Origin: UBA1756 sp045222555
GTDB lineage: Bacteria > Bacteroidota > Bacteroidia > Bacteroidales > WCHB1-69
DNA length: 64,000 nt
Reading direction: 5' to 3'
NCBI GenBank assembly: GCA_045222555.1
Contig: JBGUYY010000097.1
Span: forward strand, 283,334 to 347,333
The notes beneath the pieces were generated by a model. That model saw only the letters and a list, made by a program, of their open reading frames with translations. It was not told the DNA's origin and ran no database searches. The stretch's first letter is position 1, and every line of letters starts with the position of its first letter. Both the position numbers and the translations under genes were made by a program. This document shows positions 18,018-27,151 of this stretch, in pieces.

Positions 18018-19241
18018 TTATTTCTTCACCACTTTCTTGGTAATCACGCTGTTGTCGTTGGTGGTGATGCGGAAAATGTACACACCGTTGGCCTGTGCGT
18101 TGAGGTTAACGCTGTTCACATTCTCGTTGGACATGATCATGCGGCCGCTGAAGTCGTAGACCTCCACGCGAGCGACGTCCTCGCTCAGGTTAACCAAACC
18201 GGTAGTGGGGTTCGGATAGAGTGCAAACCCACCCTTGCTGTGGTCTTCAACACCAGTGGAGCTCTCCATCTTGAAATTGTCGATGTACAATCTGAGCATA
18301 TCAGCATCTGAGGTGCAGTAGAAGTCAATCTTGTAGGTGCCCGTGTACTCAGACAGATCTATGGTCTGGGTGATGGCGCTGGTATTCGTTACCTCTGTGC
18401 TGGACATAATATTGTAGTAACTCGACCCATCATAAAGGTAAACAGACAGTCGTTCCGGAAAACTGGTACCTCCTCCGCAATAGTAGTCGAAAGTGAGGGT
18501 CTGGTGACCGTCCAGCACGAAGTAGGGGCTAAAGACATCATCCCAAGCATCTTCTGTCGTATTCCAACGATAAGTAATTGCGTCATTGTACAGATAGAAC
18601 GTATTGCCGTCCTCGTTTACATCTTTCACGGTCCAGCAGGTCATCTGTGCTACATCGGAGAAGTCGTTTTCGTAGGGATACTCCGAAATCGGAGCGCAGG
18701 AGTTGCTGCTGGTGATTTGGATGTTGTCAATGTACAAATAACCCTGGTCAGCATCCGAAACTACATAGAAGTCAAGACGCCAAATTCCATAGACACCCGT
18801 CAAATCGATGGTCGCGGTTGTGGCGGATGTGTTGGTAACCGTTGTCTCACCCATAATGTTCATATAGGTGTCATCTTCCGGGTCGTACAGATATACTTCA
18901 AATTTTTCAGGGAAACTGCCCCATTGGCACCAATAATCGAAGGTCAAGGTTTGTGTACCATCGAAATAGATGTCGCCAGAATACAAATCGTCATCTGCGT
19001 CGTTGGAGGAGTTGTACTTGTAATAGGCCACCGCTCCCCAGTCAGGGTAACTGGTGTTGGTGTCAATAATCCAAGTAGAACCATCATCATTTGCGTCATC
19101 AACCGACCAGCAACCGTTTTGGATTTCACGTGAGAAATCACAGGAATACGGGTAGGAGAAATTGACGCCGCATTGTGAATAACCAATGGTTATGATGGCA
19201 ACCATTGCAATAAAAAGCGTAAAGAACTTTTTCATAGGCAT
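18018..19241 (-). CDS. Secreted protein with two adhesin-type beta-sandwich repeats and a T9SS type A sorting domain
   Basis: 407 residues; a second ATG two codons in (19235) is equally possible. A signal peptide covers about 1-24 (FFTLFIAMVAIITIGYSQ). Two homologous units follow, about 27-183 and 184-330. Each has YPYxxDFS, CWxVxDxNxDG, a QTLTFDYxC block, FPExxxVYLYD, TNTSAxTxTIDL and a YIDNxxMxSS-type end, which resembles cleaved-adhesin or choice-of-anchor-J domains. The last 72 residues (FALYPNPTTGLVNL ... VEVYDFSGRMI ... ANGVYIFRI ... TKKVVKK) are a T9SS type A C-terminal signal. The protein should be exported by Sec, crossed by T9SS and surface-attached or released. The binding partner is unknown. 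Confidence 0.88.
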   Translation of the reverse strand: MPMKKFFTLFIAMVAIITIGYSQCGVNFSYPYSCDFSREIQNGCWSVDDANDDGSTWIIDTNTSYPDWGAVAYYKYNSSNDADDDLYSGDIYFDGTQTLTFDYWCQWGSFPEKFEVYLYDPEDDTYMNIMGETTVTNTSATTATIDLTGVYGIWRLDFYVVSDADQGYLYIDNIQITSSNSCAPISEYPYENDFSDVAQMTCWTVKDVNEDGNTFYLYNDAITYRWNTTEDAWDDVFSPYFVLDGHQTLTFDYYCGGGTSFPERLSVYLYDGSSYYNIMSSTEVTNTSAITQTIDLSEYTGTYKIDFYCTSDADMLRLYIDNFKMESSTGVEDHSKGGFALYPNPTTGLVNLSEDVARVEVYDFSGRMIMSNENVNSVNLNAQANGVYIFRITTNDNSVITKKVVKK

Positions 19242-19333
19242 AAAATTTAAGGTTAATAAATAATGTGGTTGTTAATTAGTATTCTTTACAGAAAATTTTC
19301 GTCTTTTATCCCATTTTACCTTCTATGAACATT

Positions 19334-19342
19334 GCAAAGATA
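19334..19342 (-). promoter_or_regulatory. -7 promoter element (TATCTTTGC) for the T9SS type A gene
   Basis: Perfect TAnnTTTG plus C on the minus strand. It implies a leader of roughly 85-90 nt before the start at 19241. Confidence 0.65.
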
Positions 19343-19529
19343 GATATTTTTTTGAAAGTGTCACCAAAATTTTAATTTTTTTTTCATAGGATGTAAATTA
19401 TAGACCAACAACATCTTATAGAGGGCTAATTCTCTTTTCTCATCATTTTTCACATCAAAAAAGGTTTTGCAATGTGTCGAAAATGGAAGAAAAATAAGGA
19501 TAATTCCGTATTTTGTTATTAAAAAATCG

Positions 19530-19538
19530 TATCTTTGC
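19530..19538 (+). promoter_or_regulatory. -7 promoter element (TATCTTTGC) for gcvP
   Basis: Perfect TAnnTTTG plus C, about 53 bp before the gcvP ATG. Confidence 0.7.
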
Positions 19539-19591
19539 ACCCGTTTCTCGTAAAAAGCGAAATTTTATAAATACTTAATAATCATTATAAT

Positions 19592-22447
19592 ATGGTAATC
19601 AAAGACGATTTCACAACCCGCCACAACGGACCTTCCTGCGAGGAGGCCCAGAAAATGTTACAGACGATCGGCGTCAAGTCGATGGACGAACTGATTGAGA
19701 AGACCGTGCCGGCCGCTATCCGCCTGCCGAAGCCGCTCGACCTGCCCGAAGGCATGCAGGAGGGCGAATACCTCAACCTCGTCAACGCCAAGATGGCCAA
19801 GAACAAAATGTACCGCTCCTTCATCGGAATGGGCCATTACAACACCTATACCCCCGCTGTGATTATGCGCAACGTGTTCGAGAATCCCGGCTGGTACACC
19901 GCCTACACCCCCTATCAGGCTGAGATTTCCCAGGGTCGTATCGAAGCCCTCCTCAACTACCAGACCATGATTAGCTCCCTCACTGCTATGCCGCTGGCTA
20001 ATGCCTCTATGCTGGACGACGCCACTGCTGCCGGTGAGATGATGCTGATGTTCTACCGCTGCCGCACCCGCGAACAGCAGAAGAACAACGTACATAAGTA
20101 TTTCGTTTCTGAAGGCGTGTTCCCGCACTGCATCGGCGTGATGCAGACCAACGCGGCCGCTCAGGGTATCGAACTCGTCATCGGCAAAGCCGACAAGGTA
20201 GAACTCGACGAGACCTTCTTCGGCGCGATGATCCAGTACCCGAACTACTGGGGCGGCATCCACGATTTCGCCGCTTTCACCGCCAAGTGCCACGATCTCA
20301 AGATTTTCGTGGGCGTTGCCACCGACCTGTACGCCCTTACGCTCCTCACACCTCCCGGTGAATGGGGCGCCGACTGCGTGACCGGTTCCACCCAGCGTTT
20401 CGGTATTCCGATGGGCTTCGGCTCTCCGGCCGCCGGCTTCTACGCCTGCACCGAGGAGTTCAAGCGCCAGATGCCCGGCCGTATCATCGGTATCACTGTT
20501 GATGCCGAGGGCGGCCGCGCCGTGCGTATGGCCCTCCAGATGCGCGAGCAGCATATCAAGCGCGAGAAAGCCACCTCCAACATCTGCACCGCCAGCGCCC
20601 TCACCGCCATCATGGCCGGCTTCTACGCCATGTGGCACGGCGCCGAAGGTCTGCGCAACAAAGCCACCAAAATCAACGTGCTGGCTGGCGTGCTGGCTTC
20701 CGAAGCGGCAAAATATGGTTTCAAACAATACAATGAATACTATTTCGACACCCTCTGCCTCGAAACGCCCGAAGGTCTCACCTGCGACGACGTGAAGAAG
20801 GTGGCCCTGTCGAAAGAGATCAACCTCTGCTACCACTGCGAGCGTTGCTTCACCGTCTCTTTGGACGAGACCGTGACCTTGAAGGATGTCAACGCCATCC
20901 TCGAAGTGCTGGCCATCACCGCTGGCAAGAACTTCACCCCGTATGTGTGCCAGGGCAACTGCGTTCCCGACCTCCACATTCCAGAAAATCTGAAACGTAA
21001 ATCTGAAATCCTCACCCAGGAAATCTTCCACAAATATCATTCCGAAACGGAGATGATGCGTTATATGAAGATGTTGGAAATTAAGGATCTGTCGCTCAAC
21101 CGCGCGATGATTCCGCTGGGAAGCTGCACCATGAAGCTGAACGCTGCCGCCGAGATGCTGCCGTTGAGCTGGGCCGCTACCTGCAACATTCACCCGTACG
21201 CTCCCGCCGACCAGACACAGGGCTACCTCGAGATGATCGAGGAGATGAGCCAGTGGCTGTGCACCATCACCGGTTTCAAGGCGATGTCGTTCCAGCCCAA
21301 CTCTGGCGCTGCGGGCGAGTATGCCGGTCTGACCGTCATCCGCAACTATCTGCACCATATCGGTCAGGGTCACCGCAACATCTGTCTGATTCCCGCCTCC
21401 GCGCATGGCACCAACCCTGCCTCTTCCGCCAAGGCCGGCTTCCAGGTCTGCGTGGTGAAATCGACCGAGGACGGTGAAATCGACGTGAACGACCTCCGCG
21501 AGAAGGCCGAGGCCAACCGCGACAACCTCGCTTGCCTCATGATCACCTATCCCTCCACGCACGGCGTGTTCGAGGAGGCGGTGCTCGACATCATCAAGAT
21601 CGTACACGAGAACGGCGGTCAGGTGTATATGGACGGTGCCAACATGAACGCGCAGGTGGGCTTGACCTCCCCCGGCACGATGGGCGCCGATGTGTGCCAC
21701 CTCAACCTGCACAAGACCTTTGCCATGCCTCACGGCGGTGGCGGTCCCGGCGTGGGCACCATCTGCGTGGCCGAGCACCTCGTGGACTTCCTGCCGAAGC
21801 ACGCTTTGGCAACTGTCGGTGGCCAAAACGGCAGTCAGGTGGCTTCCGCTCCTTACGGCAGCGCCTACCTGTTGCCCATTACCTACGGCTACCTCAAGAT
21901 GTTGGGCGGCGAGGGCCTGAAGCACGTCACCGAATGCGCTATCCTGAATGCCAACTACATCCGTGCCCGTTTGCAGAACGACTATAAGATTCTCTATACT
22001 GGCAAGAACGGCATGTGCGCCCACGAGATGATTCTCGACTGCAACGAGTTCGAGAAGAGCTGTGGCGTGCAGGTGGGCGACATCGCCAAGCGTTTGATGG
22101 ACTACGGCTTCCACGCTCCCACCGTGGCCTTCCCGGTACACGGCACATTGATGGTGGAACCCACCGAGAGCGAGCCGCTGAGCGAGCTTGACCGCTTCTG
22201 CGACGCGATGCTCTCCATCCGTCAGGAGATCCGCGACATCGAAGAGGGCAAGGCCGACCGCGTGAACAACGTCATCAAGCGTGCCCCGCACACGATGGGC
22301 GTAGTTTGCGCCGACACGTGGGATCGTCCTTATACCCGCCAGCAGGCTGCCTTCCCGATGCCTGTTGCCGACAAGTACTGGCCGACCGTCAGCAAGATCG
22401 ACGACGCGTTTGGGGATAGAAATTTGGTGTGCGTGCTCGAGAAATGA
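19592..22447 (+). CDS. gcvP: Glycine dehydrogenase (decarboxylating), P protein of the glycine cleavage system
   Basis: 951 residues, the single-chain form with two aminotransferase-like halves. The first half begins FTTRHNGPSCEEAQKMLQTI and carries MLDDATAAGEMM. The second contains LGSCTMKLNAAAEMLPLSW and the PLP-lysine block HLNLHKTFAMPHGGGGPG. It decarboxylates glycine and passes the aminomethyl group to lipoylated GcvH. gcvT and gcvH are not adjacent, which is common in Bacteroidetes. It has its own promoter and hairpin terminator. An 877-codon antisense frame inside it is a codon-bias artefact. Confidence 0.97.
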   Translation: MVIKDDFTTRHNGPSCEEAQKMLQTIGVKSMDELIEKTVPAAIRLPKPLDLPEGMQEGEYLNLVNAKMAKNKMYRSFIGMGHYNTYTPAVIMRNVFENPGWYTAYTPYQAEISQGRIEALLNYQTMISSLTAMPLANASMLDDATAAGEMMLMFYRCRTREQQKNNVHKYFVSEGVFPHCIGVMQTNAAAQGIELVIGKADKVELDETFFGAMIQYPNYWGGIHDFAAFTAKCHDLKIFVGVATDLYALTLLTPPGEWGADCVTGSTQRFGIPMGFGSPAAGFYACTEEFKRQMPGRIIGITVDAEGGRAVRMALQMREQHIKREKATSNICTASALTAIMAGFYAMWHGAEGLRNKATKINVLAGVLASEAAKYGFKQYNEYYFDTLCLETPEGLTCDDVKKVALSKEINLCYHCERCFTVSLDETVTLKDVNAILEVLAITAGKNFTPYVCQGNCVPDLHIPENLKRKSEILTQEIFHKYHSETEMMRYMKMLEIKDLSLNRAMIPLGSCTMKLNAAAEMLPLSWAATCNIHPYAPADQTQGYLEMIEEMSQWLCTITGFKAMSFQPNSGAAGEYAGLTVIRNYLHHIGQGHRNICLIPASAHGTNPASSAKAGFQVCVVKSTEDGEIDVNDLREKAEANRDNLACLMITYPSTHGVFEEAVLDIIKIVHENGGQVYMDGANMNAQVGLTSPGTMGADVCHLNLHKTFAMPHGGGGPGVGTICVAEHLVDFLPKHALATVGGQNGSQVASAPYGSAYLLPITYGYLKMLGGEGLKHVTECAILNANYIRARLQNDYKILYTGKNGMCAHEMILDCNEFEKSCGVQVGDIAKRLMDYGFHAPTVAFPVHGTLMVEPTESEPLSELDRFCDAMLSIRQEIRDIEEGKADRVNNVIKRAPHTMGVVCADTWDRPYTRQQAAFPMPVADKYWPTVSKIDDAFGDRNLVCVLEK

Positions 22448-22480
22448 GAATTGAAAACTGAAAATTGAAAGTTTGTTTCC

Positions 22481-22519
22481 AAGTAGGAAGTGACTGGAGG
22501 TTGCTTCCTACTTTTTTTG
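22481..22519 (+). terminator. Rho-independent terminator after gcvP
   Basis: A 10-bp stem (AAGTAGGAAG / CTTCCTACTT, arms 22481-22490 and 22504-22513) with a 13-nt loop, followed by a T run. Confidence 0.8.
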
Positions 22520-22524
22520 TTGAA

Positions 22525-22545
22525 TTGTTGATTCGTTGAATTGTT
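22525..22545 (+). repeat. Short intergenic repeat, copy 2
   Basis: Identical over 21 bases to 15194-15214. It sits between the gcvP terminator and the promoter of the next gene. Confidence 0.6.
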
Positions 22546-22562
22546 GATTTTCGGGAAAATTG

Positions 22563-22571
22563 TACCTTTGC
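22563..22571 (+). promoter_or_regulatory. -7 promoter element (TACCTTTGC)
   Basis: Perfect TAnnTTTG plus C, 28 bp before the phosphodiesterase-type gene. Confidence 0.7.
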
Positions 22572-22599
22572 AGCGTGGTTCCCTAAAACATCTAAGATC

Positions 22600-23490
22600 A
22601 TGAAAAGAATAATTTTACTGATTTTCTTGCTTTTCGCGATGTCGGCTCAGGCACAGCCCCGCGCGAAACACGTGATACTCATCGGACTGGACGGATGGGC
22701 GGCGCACGACTTGGACAAGGCGCACGACATCCCGAATATCCGTATGCTGATGCAAGGCGGAAGCGTCACCTTGCACAAACGCTCGGTGCTGCCGTCGTCT
22801 TCCGGCGTCAACTGGGCCTCGATGTTCATGGGTGTGGGTCCCGAAACACACGGCTTCACCACGTGGGATTCCGAGCAACACGACCTTCCCTTCGCGTATG
22901 AAAATGCACACGGTATCTTCCCTACCATCTTTTCCATCATCCGCGAAGCCTACCCCAACGCCGAAACTGGCTGCACCATCGAATGGAAACCCATCAAGTA
23001 TGTGGTGGATACGCTGACTATCAGCTATATGGGATGTCTCCCCAGCAGTCGCGACAGCCTGGAAACCAACTGCGACCGTATCGTGCAGTACATCCGCGAA
23101 CAGAAGCCGCTATTTTTCGCTCCCTGCTTCGACGGACTCGACGGCACCGGACACAGCGCAGGTTGGTACAGCCGCGACTATTACGACTACCTCGCTCGCC
23201 TCGACAAATGCATCGGCCGCATCATCCAGGCCTTGAAGGACGCAGGCATCTATGATGAAACCATCATCATCGTCACGGGCGACCACGGTGGCCACGACAA
23301 AGGCCACGGCACTTTGGCAATGGAGGATATGGAGAGCCCACTGGTATTTTTCGGTAAGAATGTGAAACAGGGCTATCAGATAGAAGCTCCTGTGGTACAA
23401 TACGATATTGCTGCCACCATCGCATACGTATTGGGAATAGAGATTCCGCAGGTGTGGCGCGGCAAGCCCGTGAAAGAGGCGTTTCAATAG
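22600..23490 (+). CDS. Secreted alkaline-phosphatase-superfamily enzyme (type I phosphodiesterase/nucleotide pyrophosphatase-like)
   Basis: 296 residues. A Sec signal peptide (MKRIILLIFLLFAMSAQAQ) precedes the metal-site strand VILIGLDGW (Asp31). The nucleophile region LPSSSGVNWASMFMGVGP (about 64-81) is followed by ETHGFT, as in NPP/autotaxin-type enzymes. The second metal cluster is TGDHGGHDKGHG near residues 228-239. Members hydrolyse phosphodiester or phosphomonoester bonds in the periplasm. At under 300 residues it is a minimal version of the fold. Whether Ser66, 67 or 68 is the nucleophile cannot be settled here. It converges on the GT-C gene with a 9-bp gap. Confidence 0.85.
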   Translation: MKRIILLIFLLFAMSAQAQPRAKHVILIGLDGWAAHDLDKAHDIPNIRMLMQGGSVTLHKRSVLPSSSGVNWASMFMGVGPETHGFTTWDSEQHDLPFAYENAHGIFPTIFSIIREAYPNAETGCTIEWKPIKYVVDTLTISYMGCLPSSRDSLETNCDRIVQYIREQKPLFFAPCFDGLDGTGHSAGWYSRDYYDYLARLDKCIGRIIQALKDAGIYDETIIIVTGDHGGHDKGHGTLAMEDMESPLVFFGKNVKQGYQIEAPVVQYDIAATIAYVLGIEIPQVWRGKPVKEAFQ

Positions 23491-23499
23491 GAGATGTCG

Positions 23500-25143
23500 T
23501 TATCGCCCGCGCGATTGCGCTAACTCAAAAAAATCCTCGGGACTGTCGGCCGTCTGCTCTTCCGATATCTGGCAGAGGGTGATGCGCCCATTGGTGGCAA
23601 TGGGGTCAAGATAGCAGAGCACATATCGGTTGGCATCAAATTCATACTGATAGATGTCGTTCTCAATGACAATGTAGTCATAATCCGTGGCGAGAGCTTT
23701 GCGAACAATCTTTTCATCTGTATTCAACACTATGTAGCCGCGCCGCTGCATCTGGATAAAGGCTGAACTCTTCGGATAGACGAAGAGCGCGACGATCTTT
23801 GCATCCCGTGACACACCCTCGCTGTCTAACCATTCGTCGGAATGGAGAAAGTTGTTGTAGCAACGCAAGGCCCAGTCGTTGGGCTCCCGACGAAGCTGTT
23901 GCATATTCATGGCCTCCTGTGTCATCAGCACCATCATACCCGCCAACAGAAACAGGGCTATCGGGCTGGCGATGCGGCCTCGAATGCGGGGAAGCGACGC
24001 CAAAGCAAGAATGAACAAAAAGATGATAGGGAAAAACAGACTGTCTAAAAAATAGTAGTCATGATTGGTAAACTGTCTCAGCATAGCTCCACAATAAACC
24101 AATCCCCCTAAAACATAAATAGCCAGCAACCACCATAATGACAATGGTTTTCTCAAGCCATGCCCACCATCGGTAGCAGCACCTTCCTGATGGGTTTTGC
24201 GATTGCGGATTTTTGTGATGAGAAGATAAATGACAGTCGCTACCAAAATGGCCGCTACTATCCAATGCTGGATTCTTTGAAAGTAATGGTACATCCAGCG
24301 GTCATGGACGTTCTGATAAACGAATTGGACATCCTCCATGTTCCTTGGGGGCAGCAGTTTCCCTAAAAACATCGAACCATACAGGTTCTTCAGATGAACA
24401 TTCCACAGGAAAACGCCCAAATAACAAGCGAAGGCTATGACGATAATCAGGATGTTGCCTCGCAACTGTGCCTCCTTACGAATGATGCGGAGCAACTCGA
24501 ACCCGCAAACAGCTGCCAACAAGACAATCTGCGGCATCCGAATCATCGCAGCCAAGGTTAGAAAGGCAAATCCGACAGCGAAATAGACGCGTTTTTTCTT
24601 CTTGACGTAGGAGAGGTATCCCCACAAGCCGACAAAAGCACACGACAGGGCTGGAATGGTGGGGATAAAGCCACTGGCGTAATAGGTGTACGAAGGGACA
24701 GTGGCCACCATGATGGTCACCAGAAGCGATTTGATAGGGTCGTCGGTAAGAAGATGGGCGAATTTGTATAGGAACAACAATCCTATCATACTGATTAGCA
24801 ACGTATAACATCGAAATACCCACGGAGATGTGGTGCCAAGAATCTTCATCAGCAGAGCGACAATATACTCGTGAATGGGAAAGTCGGCGGAGGTGATGGG
24901 GGAACCCCACAGTCCGTCATCCTGTTTGTTGTACAACATGGTGAGCGGATGGGCAAAATCCATACCATTGTCCACATAACCAATTGACAATGAATACCAG
25001 TCGGCTTGTGCCCATGCGTGGATGTACAACGGGAACTCCCTCAAGTAGTGAAAATGCAAAACAAAACTCAGCACAACAACAACCACACCCGCCAAAATAA
25101 GATGCACGTTTCTTTTTATCCAGTTGGTAATTACCGATTTCAT
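23500..25143 (-). CDS. Polytopic membrane glycosyltransferase-like protein (GT-C / GT39 family type)
   Basis: 547 residues with about eleven or twelve hydrophobic segments spread over residues 13-420 and a soluble C-terminal part (about 425-547). The first extracytoplasmic loop carries HAWAQADWYSLSIGYVDNGM, with an Asp in the place of the catalytic acidic residue of GT-C enzymes such as ArnT and PMT. Family members transfer sugars from polyprenyl-phosphate donors to lipids or proteins on the periplasmic side. It lies 24 bp downstream of mutL on the same strand and may be co-transcribed. Acceptor unknown. No link to the polysaccharide operon 20 kb away is shown. Confidence 0.75.
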   Translation of the reverse strand: MKSVITNWIKRNVHLILAGVVVVVLSFVLHFHYLREFPLYIHAWAQADWYSLSIGYVDNGMDFAHPLTMLYNKQDDGLWGSPITSADFPIHEYIVALLMKILGTTSPWVFRCYTLLISMIGLLFLYKFAHLLTDDPIKSLLVTIMVATVPSYTYYASGFIPTIPALSCAFVGLWGYLSYVKKKKRVYFAVGFAFLTLAAMIRMPQIVLLAAVCGFELLRIIRKEAQLRGNILIIVIAFACYLGVFLWNVHLKNLYGSMFLGKLLPPRNMEDVQFVYQNVHDRWMYHYFQRIQHWIVAAILVATVIYLLITKIRNRKTHQEGAATDGGHGLRKPLSLWWLLAIYVLGGLVYCGAMLRQFTNHDYYFLDSLFFPIIFLFILALASLPRIRGRIASPIALFLLAGMMVLMTQEAMNMQQLRREPNDWALRCYNNFLHSDEWLDSEGVSRDAKIVALFVYPKSSAFIQMQRRGYIVLNTDEKIVRKALATDYDYIVIENDIYQYEFDANRYVLCYLDPIATNGRITLCQISEEQTADSPEDFFELAQSRGR

Positions 25144-25167
25144 ATTTTATGGGAACTCAAAAAAAGG

Positions 25168-27009
25168 TTAACGCGCGAAGAAAGTCTTCTCCACATCCAC
25201 TACTTCAAACACTTTCTTGCCTGACGGGGTAATGGAAGGCAGCAGACAGGCGAACAGCTGCTGCAGAAAATGATTGACTTCCTGCAAATTAGTCAACGGT
25301 TTCATCACCGCCTTCTTCTGATGGGCAAGGCTGAGGGCAAGGTTCTTGTCGCGCTCTGCCCGGTGCGAGATAAGATGCGACTGGTACTCGTCCAGCAGAT
25401 TCTCCACCATTGTCTGCACGTCACCCTCCTCCTCATCATGGGGCGTGCCATTGACGGCAAAGTTACCGCCGCCCATCGGCTCGATGTCATAGCCCAGTTT
25501 CAACAGGTCGCCACGGATCTCCGCCAGCAGTTCCGCGCGCGCGCCATTCAGCGTAACCGTCTCCGGAAACAGCGACTGCTGCACGGTAACGGGTTGGTCC
25601 TTGAGTGCCTGCAAATAGCCCTCGTAGATGATTCGCTCATTAGCCCGCGTAATATCAATAACATGCATTCTATCCTGCAGACTGACAAAAAGATAACGCT
25701 TTTGCACCACAATAAAAGAGGTGGTCTCCACGGGTGCATCCTGCCCACCGGCATCAAAGGAAATCTCCTGCTGTTCCTCCACCGGTGCGGCCATCACCTC
25801 AGTATCCTTAATGCCCTGAAGGAAGCTGTCCCAATCGGGATTGGCAGTGGTGGCATGATGCCCTGATGGCTGATGCTGCGGACGGGGATTGGAGAAGCTG
25901 TTGAAGGGGTTGTAACCTGGGCTCAACGACAAATGCGGCACCTTGATGGGCCCATCCTGTGGCACATTGTTCAGGTCCAACTCGGTGTCGTAGTCGAAGT
26001 CTAACTGCGGAATCAGCGAGAACTCCCCTATCGCCTTCTTTACGGCGGCAAAGAGGAAGCCATACACCACCCGGTCGTCCTGCAACTTGATATCCACTTT
26101 GGTGGGACTCACATTCACATCCACCGTGGCCGGATCCAGCTCAATGGAGAGGAAGTAGAGGGGATGCGTACCGTCGGGCAGCACCTGCTCGTAAGCCGAC
26201 TCGATGGCGAAATGCAGCGAGCTGTTTTTTATAAATCTATGATTGATAAACATATACTGCTCCGCCCGCTTCTTTTTAGCCGATTCAGGTTTCCCTAAAA
26301 AGCCCGTAATCTTGATAAAGTTGGTTTCTTGTTCGATGGGGAAAATACGGTCGTTGAAGTGGCTGCCAAAGATGCCTGTAATGCGCTGCTTGAAGTTGCC
26401 CTCTTTCAGTTGATAGGTTAGTTTTCCATTATGGTAAAGGGTGAAGGCAATGTCGGGATGGATAAGGGCCACCCGGATGAACTCCTCCTCAATGCAGCCG
26501 AATTCCGCATTGTCGGACTTGAGGAAGTTGCGGCGGGCAGGCACGTTGAAAAAGAGGTTGCGCACCGAGATGCTGGTGCCGTTGGCCGTAGTGGTCGGAC
26601 TCTGTTCCTTCACCTCGCCACCCTCAATCAGCACCACCGTACCCGTTTCATCCTCCGCCCGCTTGGTTTTCAGTTCCACATGAGCGATAGCGGCGATGGA
26701 AGCCAGAGCCTCTCCTCTAAATCCCTTAGTATGAATGGAAAACAAATCATCAGCGCTGCGAATCTTGGAGGTGGCATGACGCTCGAAGCATAGCCTTGCA
26801 TCATTGAAACTCATTCCCTTGCCATCATCAATCACCTGAATGAGCGTACGGCCTGCATCCTTTACAAACAATTGGATGTTCCTACCACCGGCATCCACCG
26901 CATTCTCCAACAACTCTTTCACCGCCGATCCTGGACGCTGCACCACCTCGCCGGCAGCAATCTGGTTGGCCACCGCCTCCGGCAACAATCTGATAATATC
27001 TTCCATCAT
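25168..27009 (-). CDS. mutL: DNA mismatch repair protein MutL
   Basis: 613 residues (an ATG at 27006 is one codon in). The GHKL ATPase is complete: IRLLPEAVANQIAAGEVVQR, ELLENAVDAG, DDGKGM and TKGFRGEALASIAA. The N-terminal transducer domain extends to about 330 (PATVDVNVSPTKVDIKLQDD). A Pro/Ser-rich linker (about 345-420) leads to the dimerisation domain. That domain lacks the usual endonuclease motif: DQHA(X)2E(X)4E reads DITRANERIIYE (452-463), and the CPHGRP-like region reads TPSGKKV. MutL couples MutS recognition to strand incision; this one may lack intrinsic nicking activity. It has its own promoter at 27031. Confidence 0.96.
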   Translation of the reverse strand: MMEDIIRLLPEAVANQIAAGEVVQRPGSAVKELLENAVDAGGRNIQLFVKDAGRTLIQVIDDGKGMSFNDARLCFERHATSKIRSADDLFSIHTKGFRGEALASIAAIAHVELKTKRAEDETGTVVLIEGGEVKEQSPTTTANGTSISVRNLFFNVPARRNFLKSDNAEFGCIEEEFIRVALIHPDIAFTLYHNGKLTYQLKEGNFKQRITGIFGSHFNDRIFPIEQETNFIKITGFLGKPESAKKKRAEQYMFINHRFIKNSSLHFAIESAYEQVLPDGTHPLYFLSIELDPATVDVNVSPTKVDIKLQDDRVVYGFLFAAVKKAIGEFSLIPQLDFDYDTELDLNNVPQDGPIKVPHLSLSPGYNPFNSFSNPRPQHQPSGHHATTANPDWDSFLQGIKDTEVMAAPVEEQQEISFDAGGQDAPVETTSFIVVQKRYLFVSLQDRMHVIDITRANERIIYEGYLQALKDQPVTVQQSLFPETVTLNGARAELLAEIRGDLLKLGYDIEPMGGGNFAVNGTPHDEEEGDVQTMVENLLDEYQSHLISHRAERDKNLALSLAHQKKAVMKPLTNLQEVNHFLQQLFACLLPSITPSGKKVFEVVDVEKTFFAR

Positions 27010-27030
27010 TTCGTCTTTTAGAATTAAGGT

Positions 27031-27039
27031 GCAAAGATA
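27031..27039 (-). promoter_or_regulatory. -7 promoter element (TATCTTTGC) for mutL
   Basis: Perfect TAnnTTTG plus C, 22-25 bp before the mutL start codons. Confidence 0.7.
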
Positions 27040-27151
27040 CTATTAAAAACGGGAAATGCAGGCATTCCCCGTTCAATATTTTTCAAAATTTTCAAAATCT
27101 CAAATGTCCGCACTAGCGGACTCAAATGCTCACGCAGCGAGCCTCAAATCT

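Larger units (their letters stand above)
19242..19591. other. 350-bp divergent intergenic region
   Basis: No gene is seen. It holds the -7 elements of the flanking divergent genes (19334-19342 minus, 19530-19538 plus). The stretch between them is AT-rich, with poly-A/T runs near 19350-19385 and no riboswitch-like conserved structure that I can recognise. In particular I could not make a convincing glycine riboswitch ahead of gcvP. Confidence 0.6.

Noticed and set aside
19242..19591. Glycine riboswitch upstream of gcvP
   Set aside because: I could not find the paired glycine aptamer core or a long leader; the -7 element is only about 53 bp from the start.
19658..22291. 877-codon open frame antisense to gcvP
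   Set aside because: A codon-bias shadow of a highly expressed gene; no motif and no promoter.
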